A DNA stretch of 12,681 nucleotides from Humitalea sp038249305 (lineage in GTDB: Bacteria; Pseudomonadota; Alphaproteobacteria; Acetobacterales; Acetobacteraceae): positions 1 through 12,681 of the forward strand of contig JBBRWI010000109.1 of the NCBI GenBank assembly GCA_038249305.1, written 5' to 3'. Within the stretch, counting starts at the first letter, position 1. Each line of letters opens with the position of its first letter. Made by a program: the position numbers and the translations under genes. Below, piece after piece: positions 7,565 through 12,681 of this stretch. The notes beneath the pieces were generated by a model, which did not search any database, was not told where the DNA came from, and was given only the letters and a program-made list of their open reading frames with translations.

Positions 7565-7585
7565 AAAGGGGATTAGGCTGCGCGC

Positions 7586-8308
7586 ATGACAAACCAAATC
7601 GCGCGCGGCGGCAAATCCATCTACGGCGCCCCCTTGGGCATCCTGATGCTGGAGGCGCGGTTTCCGCGCATTCCCGGCGACATGGGCAATGGCACGACCT
7701 GGCCCTTTCCGGTGCAGTTCCGGGTGGTGCGCGGGGCGACGCCCGAACGCGTGGTGCTGCAGGGGGCCACGGGGTTGTTGCCGGATTTCATCGCCGCCGC
7801 GAAGGATCTGGTCGATCTGGGTTGCGAGGGCATCACCACCAACTGCGGTTTCCTGGCGCTCTACCAGCGCGAACTCTCCGCGGCGGTGGGCGTGCCGGTC
7901 GCGACATCGGCGCTGATGCAGGTGCCCTGGGTGCAGGCGATGCTGCCACCGGGCAAGCGGGTGGGCGTCGTGACGGTATCGGCCGGCAGCCTGACGCCGG
8001 CGCATCTGGCGGCCGCGGGTGTGCCGCCCGACGTGCCCGTCGCGGGCACCGAGCAGGGGCGGGAATTTTTCCGCGTGCTGATCCGGGCGGAAGCCGAGGA
8101 CATGGATGTGGACTTGGCGCGCCAGGATATCCTGGACGCCGGCGCCGATCTGCTACGGCGCCACCCGGAGGTCGGGGCGATCGTGCTGGAATGCACCAAC
8201 ATGCCGCCCTATGCGGCAGCGCTGGCCGAGGCGACGGGGCTGCCGGTTTACGACATCTATTCGATGATCACCTGGATGTTCGCGGGGCTGCGGCCGCGCG
8301 CCTGGTGA
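7586..8308 (+). CDS. Aspartate/glutamate/hydantoin racemase family protein
   Basis: The 240-aa protein is of the Asp/Glu racemase superfamily, cofactor-independent enzymes using two cysteines as acid and base. The two catalytic motifs are visible: ITTNCGFL (Cys87) and VLECTNMPPY (Cys203). The N-terminus GILMLEARFPRIPGDMGN is typical of a subfamily often annotated only as Asp/Glu racemase-like; the substrate is not known to me. Alternatives include hydantoin or allantoin racemase, or arylmalonate-decarboxylase-like activity. It is the only plus-strand gene, diverging from the Bug gene with 36 bp between start codons, so the promoters must overlap each other or the neighbouring coding sequence. 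TAGGCT lies 6 nt before the ATG (possible -10, near-leaderless). AGGGG about 13 nt upstream is a distant Shine-Dalgarno candidate. Confidence 0.88.
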   Translation: MTNQIARGGKSIYGAPLGILMLEARFPRIPGDMGNGTTWPFPVQFRVVRGATPERVVLQGATGLLPDFIAAAKDLVDLGCEGITTNCGFLALYQRELSAAVGVPVATSALMQVPWVQAMLPPGKRVGVVTVSAGSLTPAHLAAAGVPPDVPVAGTEQGREFFRVLIRAEAEDMDVDLARQDILDAGADLLRRHPEVGAIVLECTNMPPYAAALAEATGLPVYDIYSMITWMFAGLRPRAW

Positions 8309-8312
8309 CATG

Positions 8313-8342
8313 AAAAAGGCCCCGGCGCGACGGCCGGGGCCT
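8313..8342 (-). terminator. Intrinsic terminator of the cold-shock gene, in the convergent gap
   Basis: AGGCCCCGGC and GCCGGGGCCT (8317-8326 and 8333-8342) form a perfect 10-bp stem with a 6-nt loop. On the minus strand the stem is followed by T residues (complement of 8313-8317), the classic arrangement for terminating the cold-shock transcript, whose stop is at 8356. On the plus strand, after the racemase gene, the hairpin is the same but the following bases are not T-rich, so it may work there only weakly. Confidence 0.85.
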
Positions 8343-8355
8343 CATTCTGCGAGCC

Positions 8356-9117
8356 TCAGGGCTTGAGCGTCACGGCCTGACGGCCGCGATTGCCGTCGCG
8401 GACTTCGAGGTTGACCTTCTGGCCCTGCTGCACATCGGCCACACCAACGCGCTGCAGGACGGAGGAGTGCAGGAACACGTCCTGCCCGCCATCGGAGGGG
8501 GTCACGAAGCCGAAGCCACGCACCTGGTCGAACCACTTCACCGTGCCCTCCACCGCATAGGTCGGGCCGCCGGCATCCGGGGCGCCACCACCACCGCCGA
8601 AGTCGCGGCGCGGCGGCGGACGATCGCCGAAATCGCGGCGCGGGGCACCGAAGCCACCGCCGCCACCCGGCGGACCGCCGAAGCCGCCACCACCACCGCC
8701 GCCGAAGGGACGCGGGGGACGGTCGCCGAAATCACGCCGGGGCGGGCGGTCGCCAAACCCACCACCGCCCGGCGGGCCGCCGAAGGGACGCGGGGGACGG
8801 TCGCCGAAATCGCGCCGGGGCGGACGGTCACCAAAGCCACCACCGCCCGGCGGGCCGTCGAAGGAACGGCCGCCGCCAGCGGCGCCGCCCGGACCCTTCT
8901 TCAATTCGGTGATGCGCGTCACGAGGCGGCGGCCCTGCCGGTCCGTCCCGATCTCGCAGACCAGCTTGTCGCCGGTATCCGGCGGTTCGATCCCCGCTTC
9001 GGTCAACGCCGACGCATGAAAGAACACGTCGGTGCCATCGGGCCCCAGGACAAAGCCGAACCCCTTGCGGCCATTGTACCACTTCACTTCGGCTTCGGTC
9101 AGGCCGCCGCCACTCAT
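8356..9117 (-). CDS. Double cold-shock-domain protein with RGG-like low-complexity linker
   Basis: The 253-aa protein has two nucleic-acid-binding cold-shock domains. CSD1 (about 7-72) has KGFGFV (18-23) and DVFFH (30-34). CSD2 (about 187-253) has GTVKWFDQVRGFGFV (191-205) and DVFLH (213-217). These RNP1/RNP2-like aromatic motifs contact single-stranded RNA or DNA. The connecting region, residues 77-187, is rich in Gly, Pro, Arg, Asp and Phe, contains five FGDRPP and four RDFG copies, and is probably disordered. Double-CSD proteins are common in alphaproteobacteria, but such a long linker is unusual to me. The ATG at 9117 begins just before CSD1; an upstream ATG at 9204 adds 29 residues that do not look like the family. 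No strong Shine-Dalgarno is seen. The gene is separated by 174 bp from the upstream gene and ends at a strong terminator, so it is probably monocistronic. Confidence 0.9.
   Translation of the reverse strand: MSGGGLTEAEVKWYNGRKGFGFVLGPDGTDVFFHASALTEAGIEPPDTGDKLVCEIGTDRQGRRLVTRITELKKGPGGAAGGGRSFDGPPGGGGFGDRPPRRDFGDRPPRPFGGPPGGGGFGDRPPRRDFGDRPPRPFGGGGGGGFGGPPGGGGGFGAPRRDFGDRPPPRRDFGGGGGAPDAGGPTYAVEGTVKWFDQVRGFGFVTPSDGGQDVFLHSSVLQRVGVADVQQGQKVNLEVRDGNRGRQAVTLKP
8698..8853 (-). repeat. Tandem 2 x 78-bp duplication inside the cold-shock protein linker
   Basis: Positions 8698-8775 and 8776-8853 are near-identical 78-bp units (four differences by eye) that encode the same 26 residues twice (89-114 and 115-140: PPGGGG, FGDRPP, RRDFGD, RPPRPFGG). 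The unit keeps the reading frame, so copy number could change the linker length without disrupting the gene. Confidence 0.9.
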
Positions 9118-9291
9118 ATCGCTATCGGAAGGCACGTTCGTATCAGTTCCAGAAAAGTTCAGGCGGCGGGGCACAATGCAACGTCGCTGATTGAACCATG
9201 GCACCGTTCGATGCGCATTGCGAGGCCCAAATCCGCCCGGTCGTCAATATGCCGGAGCAAGACGGATCGTGCGCGCAACAGCCAATCCGCG
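9118..9291. other. Intergenic region upstream of the cold-shock gene
   Basis: This 174-bp stretch between the DadA-like stop and the cold-shock start is the longest non-coding segment. It presumably holds the cold-shock promoter and 5' leader. A minus-strand TTGACG lies about 80 bp upstream of the ATG, but no good -10 is at standard spacing. No hairpin followed by T residues is apparent after the DadA-like stop. Confidence 0.5.
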
Positions 9292-10551
9292 TCAGGCAAA
9301 CCGGCGCGGGTCGAAGGCGGTGATCGGTATCTCCGGTGGCTCCCCGGCCAGCAGGGCGCCGACGATCCGCCCCGTCCGAGGCGCTGCCACCAGGCCGACG
9401 TGCCCGTGGCCGAAGGCATGGACCACATCCGCCGTGCGGCTGGCGTAGCCAAGGCAAGGCAAGCCGTCCGGCATCGATGGCCGATGCCCCATCCAGACCC
9501 GCACCCGCTCCGCCGGCAGGTCGCGCGGCAGCGCCGGAAAGGCGCTGATCAGCCAGTCGCGCAGGATTTCGGCGCGTTTCCAATTGGGTTCGGCGTCCAG
9601 CCCCGCAATCTCGACCTGGCCCGCGCAGCGCAGACCCGCCTCGGTGCGCGAGACGCTCATTTTTCCGTCCGACGGCATCACCGGGATGCGCGGGCCGATG
9701 TCGGTGCCCTCGATGACTGCGTGGTAGCCGCGCTCGGTCTCCAGCGGCACATGGTCGCCGGCCAGGCCCGCCAGGGCGCGGGAATGGGCGCCGGCGCAGA
9801 TCACGGCGCGGTCGGCCGGGATGGTCCCGGTCTCGGTCTCGACCGCGACCAGGCGGCCGGCGCTGAAGGTCAGGCCCGTGGCGGCGACCTGGAGGCGCGC
9901 GGCGCCCTCGGCTTCCGCCAGGGCGACCAGCGCCGCCACCATGCCGCCAGGGTCGCGGCAATTGCCGCCTTCCTCGACCAGGACACCAAAGGTGTAGCGC
10001 GGGTCGATATCGGGTTCCTGCTGGCGCATTTCGGCGGCCGGGATTTCGCGCCAGGTGACGCCGACGGCGGCGCGGACGCGCCAGGCGAGGGCCTCGGCCA
10101 GGAAGGCGTCGCGATCGGGGTAGATGTACATCAGCCCCTGGCGGCGGATCAGATGGCCGACGCCCGCCTGTTCGGCGAGGTCGGCGTAGAGGGCCGGCGC
10201 ATCGACCAGCAGCGGCCGCAGCGCCTGGGCCGTGCGCAGCACCTTGGCTTCCGTCCAGCCGCCCCAGAGGTAGCGCACCAGCCAGGGCAGCGCGCGCGTC
10301 AGGTAGGCCCAGCGGATCGACAGCGGGCCGAGCGGATCGGTCAGCCAGCCGGGCACCTTCTTCCACGCCCCGGGCGTCGCGGGCGGGATGACCGACATGG
10401 GCGACAGCCAGGTGCCATTGCCGTAGGAGGCCGCCTGTTCCCCACCAGGCTCGCCCGGGTCGATGATTGTCACTGTAAAGCCGCGCCGCAGCGCCTCCAG
10501 CGCCGAACAGGCGCCGATGATCCCGGCGCCGATGATCACGACATGCGTCAT
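9292..10551 (-). CDS. DadA-like FAD-dependent D-amino-acid dehydrogenase / oxidoreductase
   Basis: The 419-aa flavoprotein is of the DAO/DadA family, which oxidatively deaminates D-amino acids or oxidises related secondary amines, passing electrons to the respiratory chain. The N-terminal Rossmann motif GAGIIG (8-13) with acidic Asp31 at the end of the second strand binds FAD. The ASYGNGTWLSP segment (41-51) matches the DadA SYGN flavin-contact region. The C-terminal WMGHRPSMPDGLPCLG (about 355-370) and FGHGHVGLVAAPRTGRIV segments complete the fold. The length matches DadA (about 410-430). The substrate is not determined; 4-hydroxyproline- or glycine-oxidase-like relatives are possible. Its ATG overlaps the DUF3225 stop (ATGA), so the two are translationally coupled. 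Confidence 0.9.
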   Translation of the reverse strand: MTHVVIIGAGIIGACSALEALRRGFTVTIIDPGEPGGEQAASYGNGTWLSPMSVIPPATPGAWKKVPGWLTDPLGPLSIRWAYLTRALPWLVRYLWGGWTEAKVLRTAQALRPLLVDAPALYADLAEQAGVGHLIRRQGLMYIYPDRDAFLAEALAWRVRAAVGVTWREIPAAEMRQQEPDIDPRYTFGVLVEEGGNCRDPGGMVAALVALAEAEGAARLQVAATGLTFSAGRLVAVETETGTIPADRAVICAGAHSRALAGLAGDHVPLETERGYHAVIEGTDIGPRIPVMPSDGKMSVSRTEAGLRCAGQVEIAGLDAEPNWKRAEILRDWLISAFPALPRDLPAERVRVWMGHRPSMPDGLPCLGYASRTADVVHAFGHGHVGLVAAPRTGRIVGALLAGEPPEIPITAFDPRRFA

Positions 10552-10949
10552 CGCATCGCGCGCCCCGGATCGGTCGGCGTCAGCAGCGAGACATGCGCCG
10601 AAACCACGCGCCAGCCGAGGTCGGGCAGCCGCACCATGATCTTGGTCTCGCGGCCGATCAGGCCGGTGCCGATGCGTTCGTATTCCAGGTGCGTCGCCGC
10701 CATGTCCGCCCCGAAGGCCACGATGTGCACCTTCGTCTGCACGCGCTGGGCATAGGCCTTTACGCTCGCGCGGAACGCACGGATCGCGTCATGGCCATAC
10801 AGGATTTCGGTGATGCCGAAGCGCACGGTGCGCGGATCGGTCCAGAAGATGGCATCGAGTTCGGCATGGCGATTGGCCATCAGCGCCGCCTCGTAACGGT
10901 CGAAGACGGCGCGGGCCTCGGCGATCACGCCGGGGTCGTCGATCATCAT
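10548..10949 (-). CDS. AtzH/HpxZ-like (DUF3225, NTF2/SnoaL-fold) protein
   Basis: The 133-aa protein has an NTF2-like cone fold and closely resembles the DUF3225 family, which includes HpxZ of oxalurate catabolism and AtzH of cyanuric-acid catabolism. Recognisable stretches are FDRYEAALMANRHAELDAIF (16-35), DPRTVRFGITEILYGHDAIR (38-57), the IGRETKIMVRLP strand and GWRVVSAHVSLL (112-123). Tyr19 and Arg43 have the same 24-residue spacing as the Tyr22/Arg46 pair that I recall as important in AtzH. Partners of this family are usually amidases (AtzE/HpxY), but here it is coupled to a DadA-like oxidoreductase, so its role may differ. Of two adjacent ATGs (10949, 10946) the first has the better spacing to AGGGGA at 10964-10959. 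A longer open frame upstream is a shadow of the neighbouring FAD-subunit gene. Confidence 0.8.
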   Translation of the reverse strand: MMIDDPGVIAEARAVFDRYEAALMANRHAELDAIFWTDPRTVRFGITEILYGHDAIRAFRASVKAYAQRVQTKVHIVAFGADMAATHLEYERIGTGLIGRETKIMVRLPDLGWRVVSAHVSLLTPTDPGRAMR

Positions 10950-10953
10950 GCGC

Positions 10954-10990
10954 AAAAATCCCCTGTCGTGCCGCAGCATGACAGGGGGTT
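10954..10990 (-). terminator. Intrinsic terminator after the FAD-subunit gene
   Basis: The arms 10957-10971 and 10976-10990 pair over 15 positions (two of them G-T wobbles) around a 4-nt loop (10972-10975). On the minus strand the hairpin is followed at once by a run of five T residues (complement of 10954-10958, the first two inside the stem). It lies 10 bp after the stop of the FAD-subunit gene and only 4 bp before the first ATG of the DUF3225 gene, whose Shine-Dalgarno candidate is inside the 3' arm. Confidence 0.8.
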
Positions 10991-11003
10991 GGGCGGGTGT
11001 CAG
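10975..11003 (-). promoter_or_regulatory. Candidate promoter of the DUF3225-DadA unit, overlapping the terminator
   Basis: On the minus strand, CTGACA (11003-10998, five of six matches to TTGACA), a 17-nt spacer and CATGCT (10980-10975) form a plausible promoter. The -35 box spans the stop codon of the FAD-subunit gene and the -10 box lies in the 5' arm of the terminator hairpin. The predicted start, near 10968, would give a leader of about 19 nt carrying AGGGGA but lacking the 5' hairpin arm. Confidence 0.4.
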
Positions 11004-11794
11004 CCCGCGTCGGCCACCGCGCGCTTGGCCATCACGGTCACCAGATGCGCACGGTATTCGGCGCTGCCGTGGATGTCGCTGTTCAGCCCGTCCGGGTCCT
11101 GCTTGATCCCGGCGACGGCGGCGGGCGACCAGTCGGCCTTCAGCGCGGCCTCGGCGGCGTCCTGGCGGAACACGCCGGGGCCTGCGCCATTCACGGCGAC
11201 TCGGATACCGGCCGCGCCATCGGCGACAAAGACGCCGGCCATCGAATAGCGGCTCGCCGGGTTCTTCAGCTTGGCATAGCCGGCCTTCTTCGGCACCGGC
11301 CAATGGACGGCGATCAGCAGCTCATCCGGCGCCAGGGCCGTGGTGAACATGCCCTGGAAGTAGTCGTCGGCCGCGATCACGCGGCGGTCGGTCTGGAACT
11401 TCGCGCCAAGCGCCAGCGCCGCCGCCGGGTAGTCGGCGGCCGGGTCGTTGTTGGCCAGCGACCCGCCCATGGTGCCGCGGTTGCGGACCTGGGTATCGCC
11501 GATCGTGGCGGCCATGCGGGCCAGGGCGGGGATGCCGGCCTTGACGATGTCGCTGCCCGCGACGTCGGCGTGGCTCGTCATCGCGCCGATGACGATGGTG
11601 TCGCCGTCCCGGCGGATGCCGCGCAACTCGGCGATGCCGGACAGGTCCACCAGCGCCGAGGGCTTGTTAAGCCGGTGCTTCAAAGCCGGCAGCAGGGTAT
11701 GCCCGCCACTGACCGGCTTGGCCTCCGGGTCGGCCGCCAGGATCTTCACGGCGTCGGCGATGCTGGTCGGCTTGTGGAAGGTGAAGTCGTACAT
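11000..11794 (-). CDS. CoxM/CutM-type FAD-binding subunit of a molybdenum hydroxylase
   Basis: The 264-aa protein is the medium, FAD-binding subunit of CO-dehydrogenase / aldehyde-oxidase-type molybdenum hydroxylases. It carries the two flavin signatures VSGGHTLLP (28-36) and TIGDTQVRNRGTMGGSLANN (98-117), followed by DPAADYPAAALALGA, and a short C-terminal domain. It passes electrons from the [2Fe-2S] subunit to an external acceptor. The true substrate is unknown; most proteobacterial paralogues are not CO dehydrogenases. The start at 11794 follows an AGGAG at 8-nt spacing, 11 bp after the stop of the Mo-subunit gene, so the two are an operon. No [2Fe-2S] CoxS-type gene follows; it is probably upstream of the Mo subunit, outside the window. 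Confidence 0.92.
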   Translation of the reverse strand: MYDFTFHKPTSIADAVKILAADPEAKPVSGGHTLLPALKHRLNKPSALVDLSGIAELRGIRRDGDTIVIGAMTSHADVAGSDIVKAGIPALARMAATIGDTQVRNRGTMGGSLANNDPAADYPAAALALGAKFQTDRRVIAADDYFQGMFTTALAPDELLIAVHWPVPKKAGYAKLKNPASRYSMAGVFVADGAAGIRVAVNGAGPGVFRQDAAEAALKADWSPAAVAGIKQDPDGLNSDIHGSAEYRAHLVTVMAKRAVADAG

Positions 11795-11802
11795 CGTGTC
11801 GT

Positions 11803-11807
11803 CTCCT
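11803..11807 (-). promoter_or_regulatory. Shine-Dalgarno of the FAD-subunit gene
   Basis: AGGAG on the minus strand lies 8 nt before the ATG at 11794 and overlaps the TAG stop codon of the Mo-subunit gene (11806-11808). This fixes the start within a longer open frame and suggests coupled translation. Confidence 0.75.
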
Positions 11808-12681
11808 ATTCGGCGGCGAGCGGCAGGCGCCCGGCATTGACGATGGCCCAGATTCTCTGGGGGCTGGCCGGCATGTTCATATGCGTCACCCCATAGTCGC
11901 GCAGCGCATCCACCACCGCGTTGATCACGGCGGGCGGCGAGCCGATGGCACCGACCTCGCCACAGCCTTTCACCCCGAGCGGGTTGTGCGTGCACAGCGT
12001 CGTGTGGTGCGACACATCGCAGCCCGGCATGTCGTCGGCGCGCGGCATGGCGTAGTCCATCATCGACCCCGAGAGCAACTGCCCCTCGGCATCGTAGATC
12101 GCGTGTTCCAGCAGCGCCTGGCCGACGCCCTGGGCGACGCCGCCCTGAACCTGGCCCTCGACGATCATCGGGTTGATGACGCGGCCGACGTCATCCACGG
12201 CGACGAAGTTGATCACCGTGACATGGCCCGTGTCGGGGTCGATCTCGACCTCGCACACATGGGCGCCGGCGGGATAGGTGAAGTTCTTGGGGTCGTAGAA
12301 GGCGGTTTCCTCCAACCCCGGCTCCAGCTCCTCGATCGGGTAGTTGTGCGGGACATAGGCCGCGAGGCTGATCTCGGTCAGGGACTTTTCGCGGTCGGTG
12401 CCGGCGACGCGGAACTTGCCGCCCTCGAACTCGATGTCGTCGAGGCTCGCTTCCAGCAGATGGGCCGCGATCTTGCGGCCCTTCAACACGATCTTGTCCA
12501 TCGCCTTGACCATCGCCGAACCACCGACAGCCAGGCTGCGGCTGCCATAGGTGCCCATGCCAAAGGGTATTTTCCCGGTATCGCCATGCACCACGTCGAT
12601 CTGGCTGATCGGCACGCCCATGCGGTCGGAGATCAACTGCGCAAAGGTCGTCTCATGCCCCTGCCCGTGGCTGTGGGTGCC
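11806..12681 (-). CDS. CoxL/CutL-type molybdopterin-binding subunit of a molybdenum hydroxylase, 5' end outside the window
   Basis: The C-terminal 291 residues of a large Mo-cofactor subunit are present; the family is usually about 760-800 aa, so about 60% is missing. The frame is open to the right edge, and the fragment begins GTHSHGQGHETTFAQ, the strongly conserved cofactor motif. DVGRVINPMIVEGQVQGGVAQGVGQ-type sequence follows in the last domain. GVKGCGEVGAIGSPPAVINA near the end holds the conserved Glu (codon 11956-11958) that acts as catalytic base in this superfamily. The AYRSFR loop that separates true CO dehydrogenase from other hydroxylases lies off the window, so the substrate cannot be judged. 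The protein is a different subfamily from the XdhB at the left edge. The stop lies 11 bp before the FAD-subunit start. Confidence 0.93.
   Translation of the reverse strand, partial: GTHSHGQGHETTFAQLISDRMGVPISQIDVVHGDTGKIPFGMGTYGSRSLAVGGSAMVKAMDKIVLKGRKIAAHLLEASLDDIEFEGGKFRVAGTDREKSLTEISLAAYVPHNYPIEELEPGLEETAFYDPKNFTYPAGAHVCEVEIDPDTGHVTVINFVAVDDVGRVINPMIVEGQVQGGVAQGVGQALLEHAIYDAEGQLLSGSMMDYAMPRADDMPGCDVSHHTTLCTHNPLGVKGCGEVGAIGSPPAVINAVVDALRDYGVTHMNMPASPQRIWAIVNAGRLPLAAE

Noticed and set aside
7550..8005. N-terminal extension of the Bug frame up to 8005
   Set aside because: The extension is antisense to the racemase, whereas the ATG at 7549 begins a proper signal peptide after a Shine-Dalgarno.
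8570..8880. Repeated short GC-rich units considered as a CRISPR-like array or non-coding repeat
   Set aside because: The repeats are in frame, encode a regular Gly/Arg/Pro/Asp/Phe pattern, and have no unique spacers.
9118..9291. TTGACG as the -35 of a cold-shock promoter, and GGAACT as an ECF-sigma box
   Set aside because: Neither has a convincing partner element at standard spacing, so no promoter is called.
8467..10755. 762-codon plus-strand open frame opposite the cold-shock and DadA-like genes
   Set aside because: It runs through the complement of two genes with clear motifs and across their intergenic gap; its Thr/Ala/Arg-rich start is the antisense of the Gly-rich linker.
10950..11303. 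N-terminal extension of the DUF3225 frame up to 11303
   Set aside because: The added 118 residues are Arg-rich, unlike the family, and come from another frame of the FAD-subunit gene on the same strand.

Overview
The window is GC-rich, densely packed bacterial chromosome with codon use to match. The gene content suggests an alphaproteobacterium, most likely an Acetobacteraceae/Roseomonas-like lineage: a Bug-type (TctC) solute receptor, XdhA/XdhB and CoxL/CoxM-type molybdenum hydroxylases, and a double cold-shock-domain protein. The lineage is inferred from composition and gene families only. I see no tRNA, rRNA, transposase, phage gene or CRISPR array. The largest stretch without a gene is 174 bp.

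Layout from left to right. All genes are on the minus strand except one. (1) 1-3373: xdhA-xdhB, a bacterial xanthine dehydrogenase with overlapping stop and start; xdhB runs off the left edge. (2) 3417-4319: a ten-TM EamA/DMT exporter-like permease. (3) 4361-5595: a GntR/FCD regulator translationally coupled to a cysteine-dioxygenase-like cupin thiol dioxygenase, with a recognisable promoter and a perfect 12-bp palindrome in front. (4) 5667-7549: a Bug-family periplasmic binding protein coupled to an atypical ureohydrolase (agmatinase/arginase fold) that lacks the first manganese-ligand histidine. (5) 7586-8308, plus strand: an Asp/Glu/hydantoin-racemase-family protein, diverging from the Bug gene. 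(6) 8356-9117: a protein with two cold-shock domains joined by a long Gly/Arg/Pro/Asp/Phe-rich linker containing a 78-bp tandem duplication; an intrinsic terminator separates it from the convergent racemase gene. (7) 9292-10949: an AtzH/HpxZ-like (DUF3225) small protein coupled to a DadA-like FAD amino-acid oxidoreductase. (8) 11000-12681: the FAD subunit and the partial Mo subunit of a second, CO-dehydrogenase-type molybdenum hydroxylase. A terminator hairpin between (8) and (7) overlaps the promoter and ribosome binding site of (7).

How the genes may work together. The theme is oxidation and uptake of nitrogenous organic compounds. XdhAB would oxidise hypoxanthine/xanthine to urate. The AtzH/HpxZ family, the ureohydrolase fold and the Asp/Glu/hydantoin racemase fold all occur in ureide, purine or guanidino-compound catabolism, so a loosely clustered nitrogen-scavenging region is plausible but not proven. 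Tight units supported by start/stop overlaps are gntR-dioxygenase, Bug-ureohydrolase, DUF3225-DadA and xdhA-xdhB. I do not see a clear new defence or mobile system. The most unusual items are the ureohydrolase with a Gly in place of the metal His, the terminator/promoter overlap near 10954-11003, and the RGG-like linker of the cold-shock protein.
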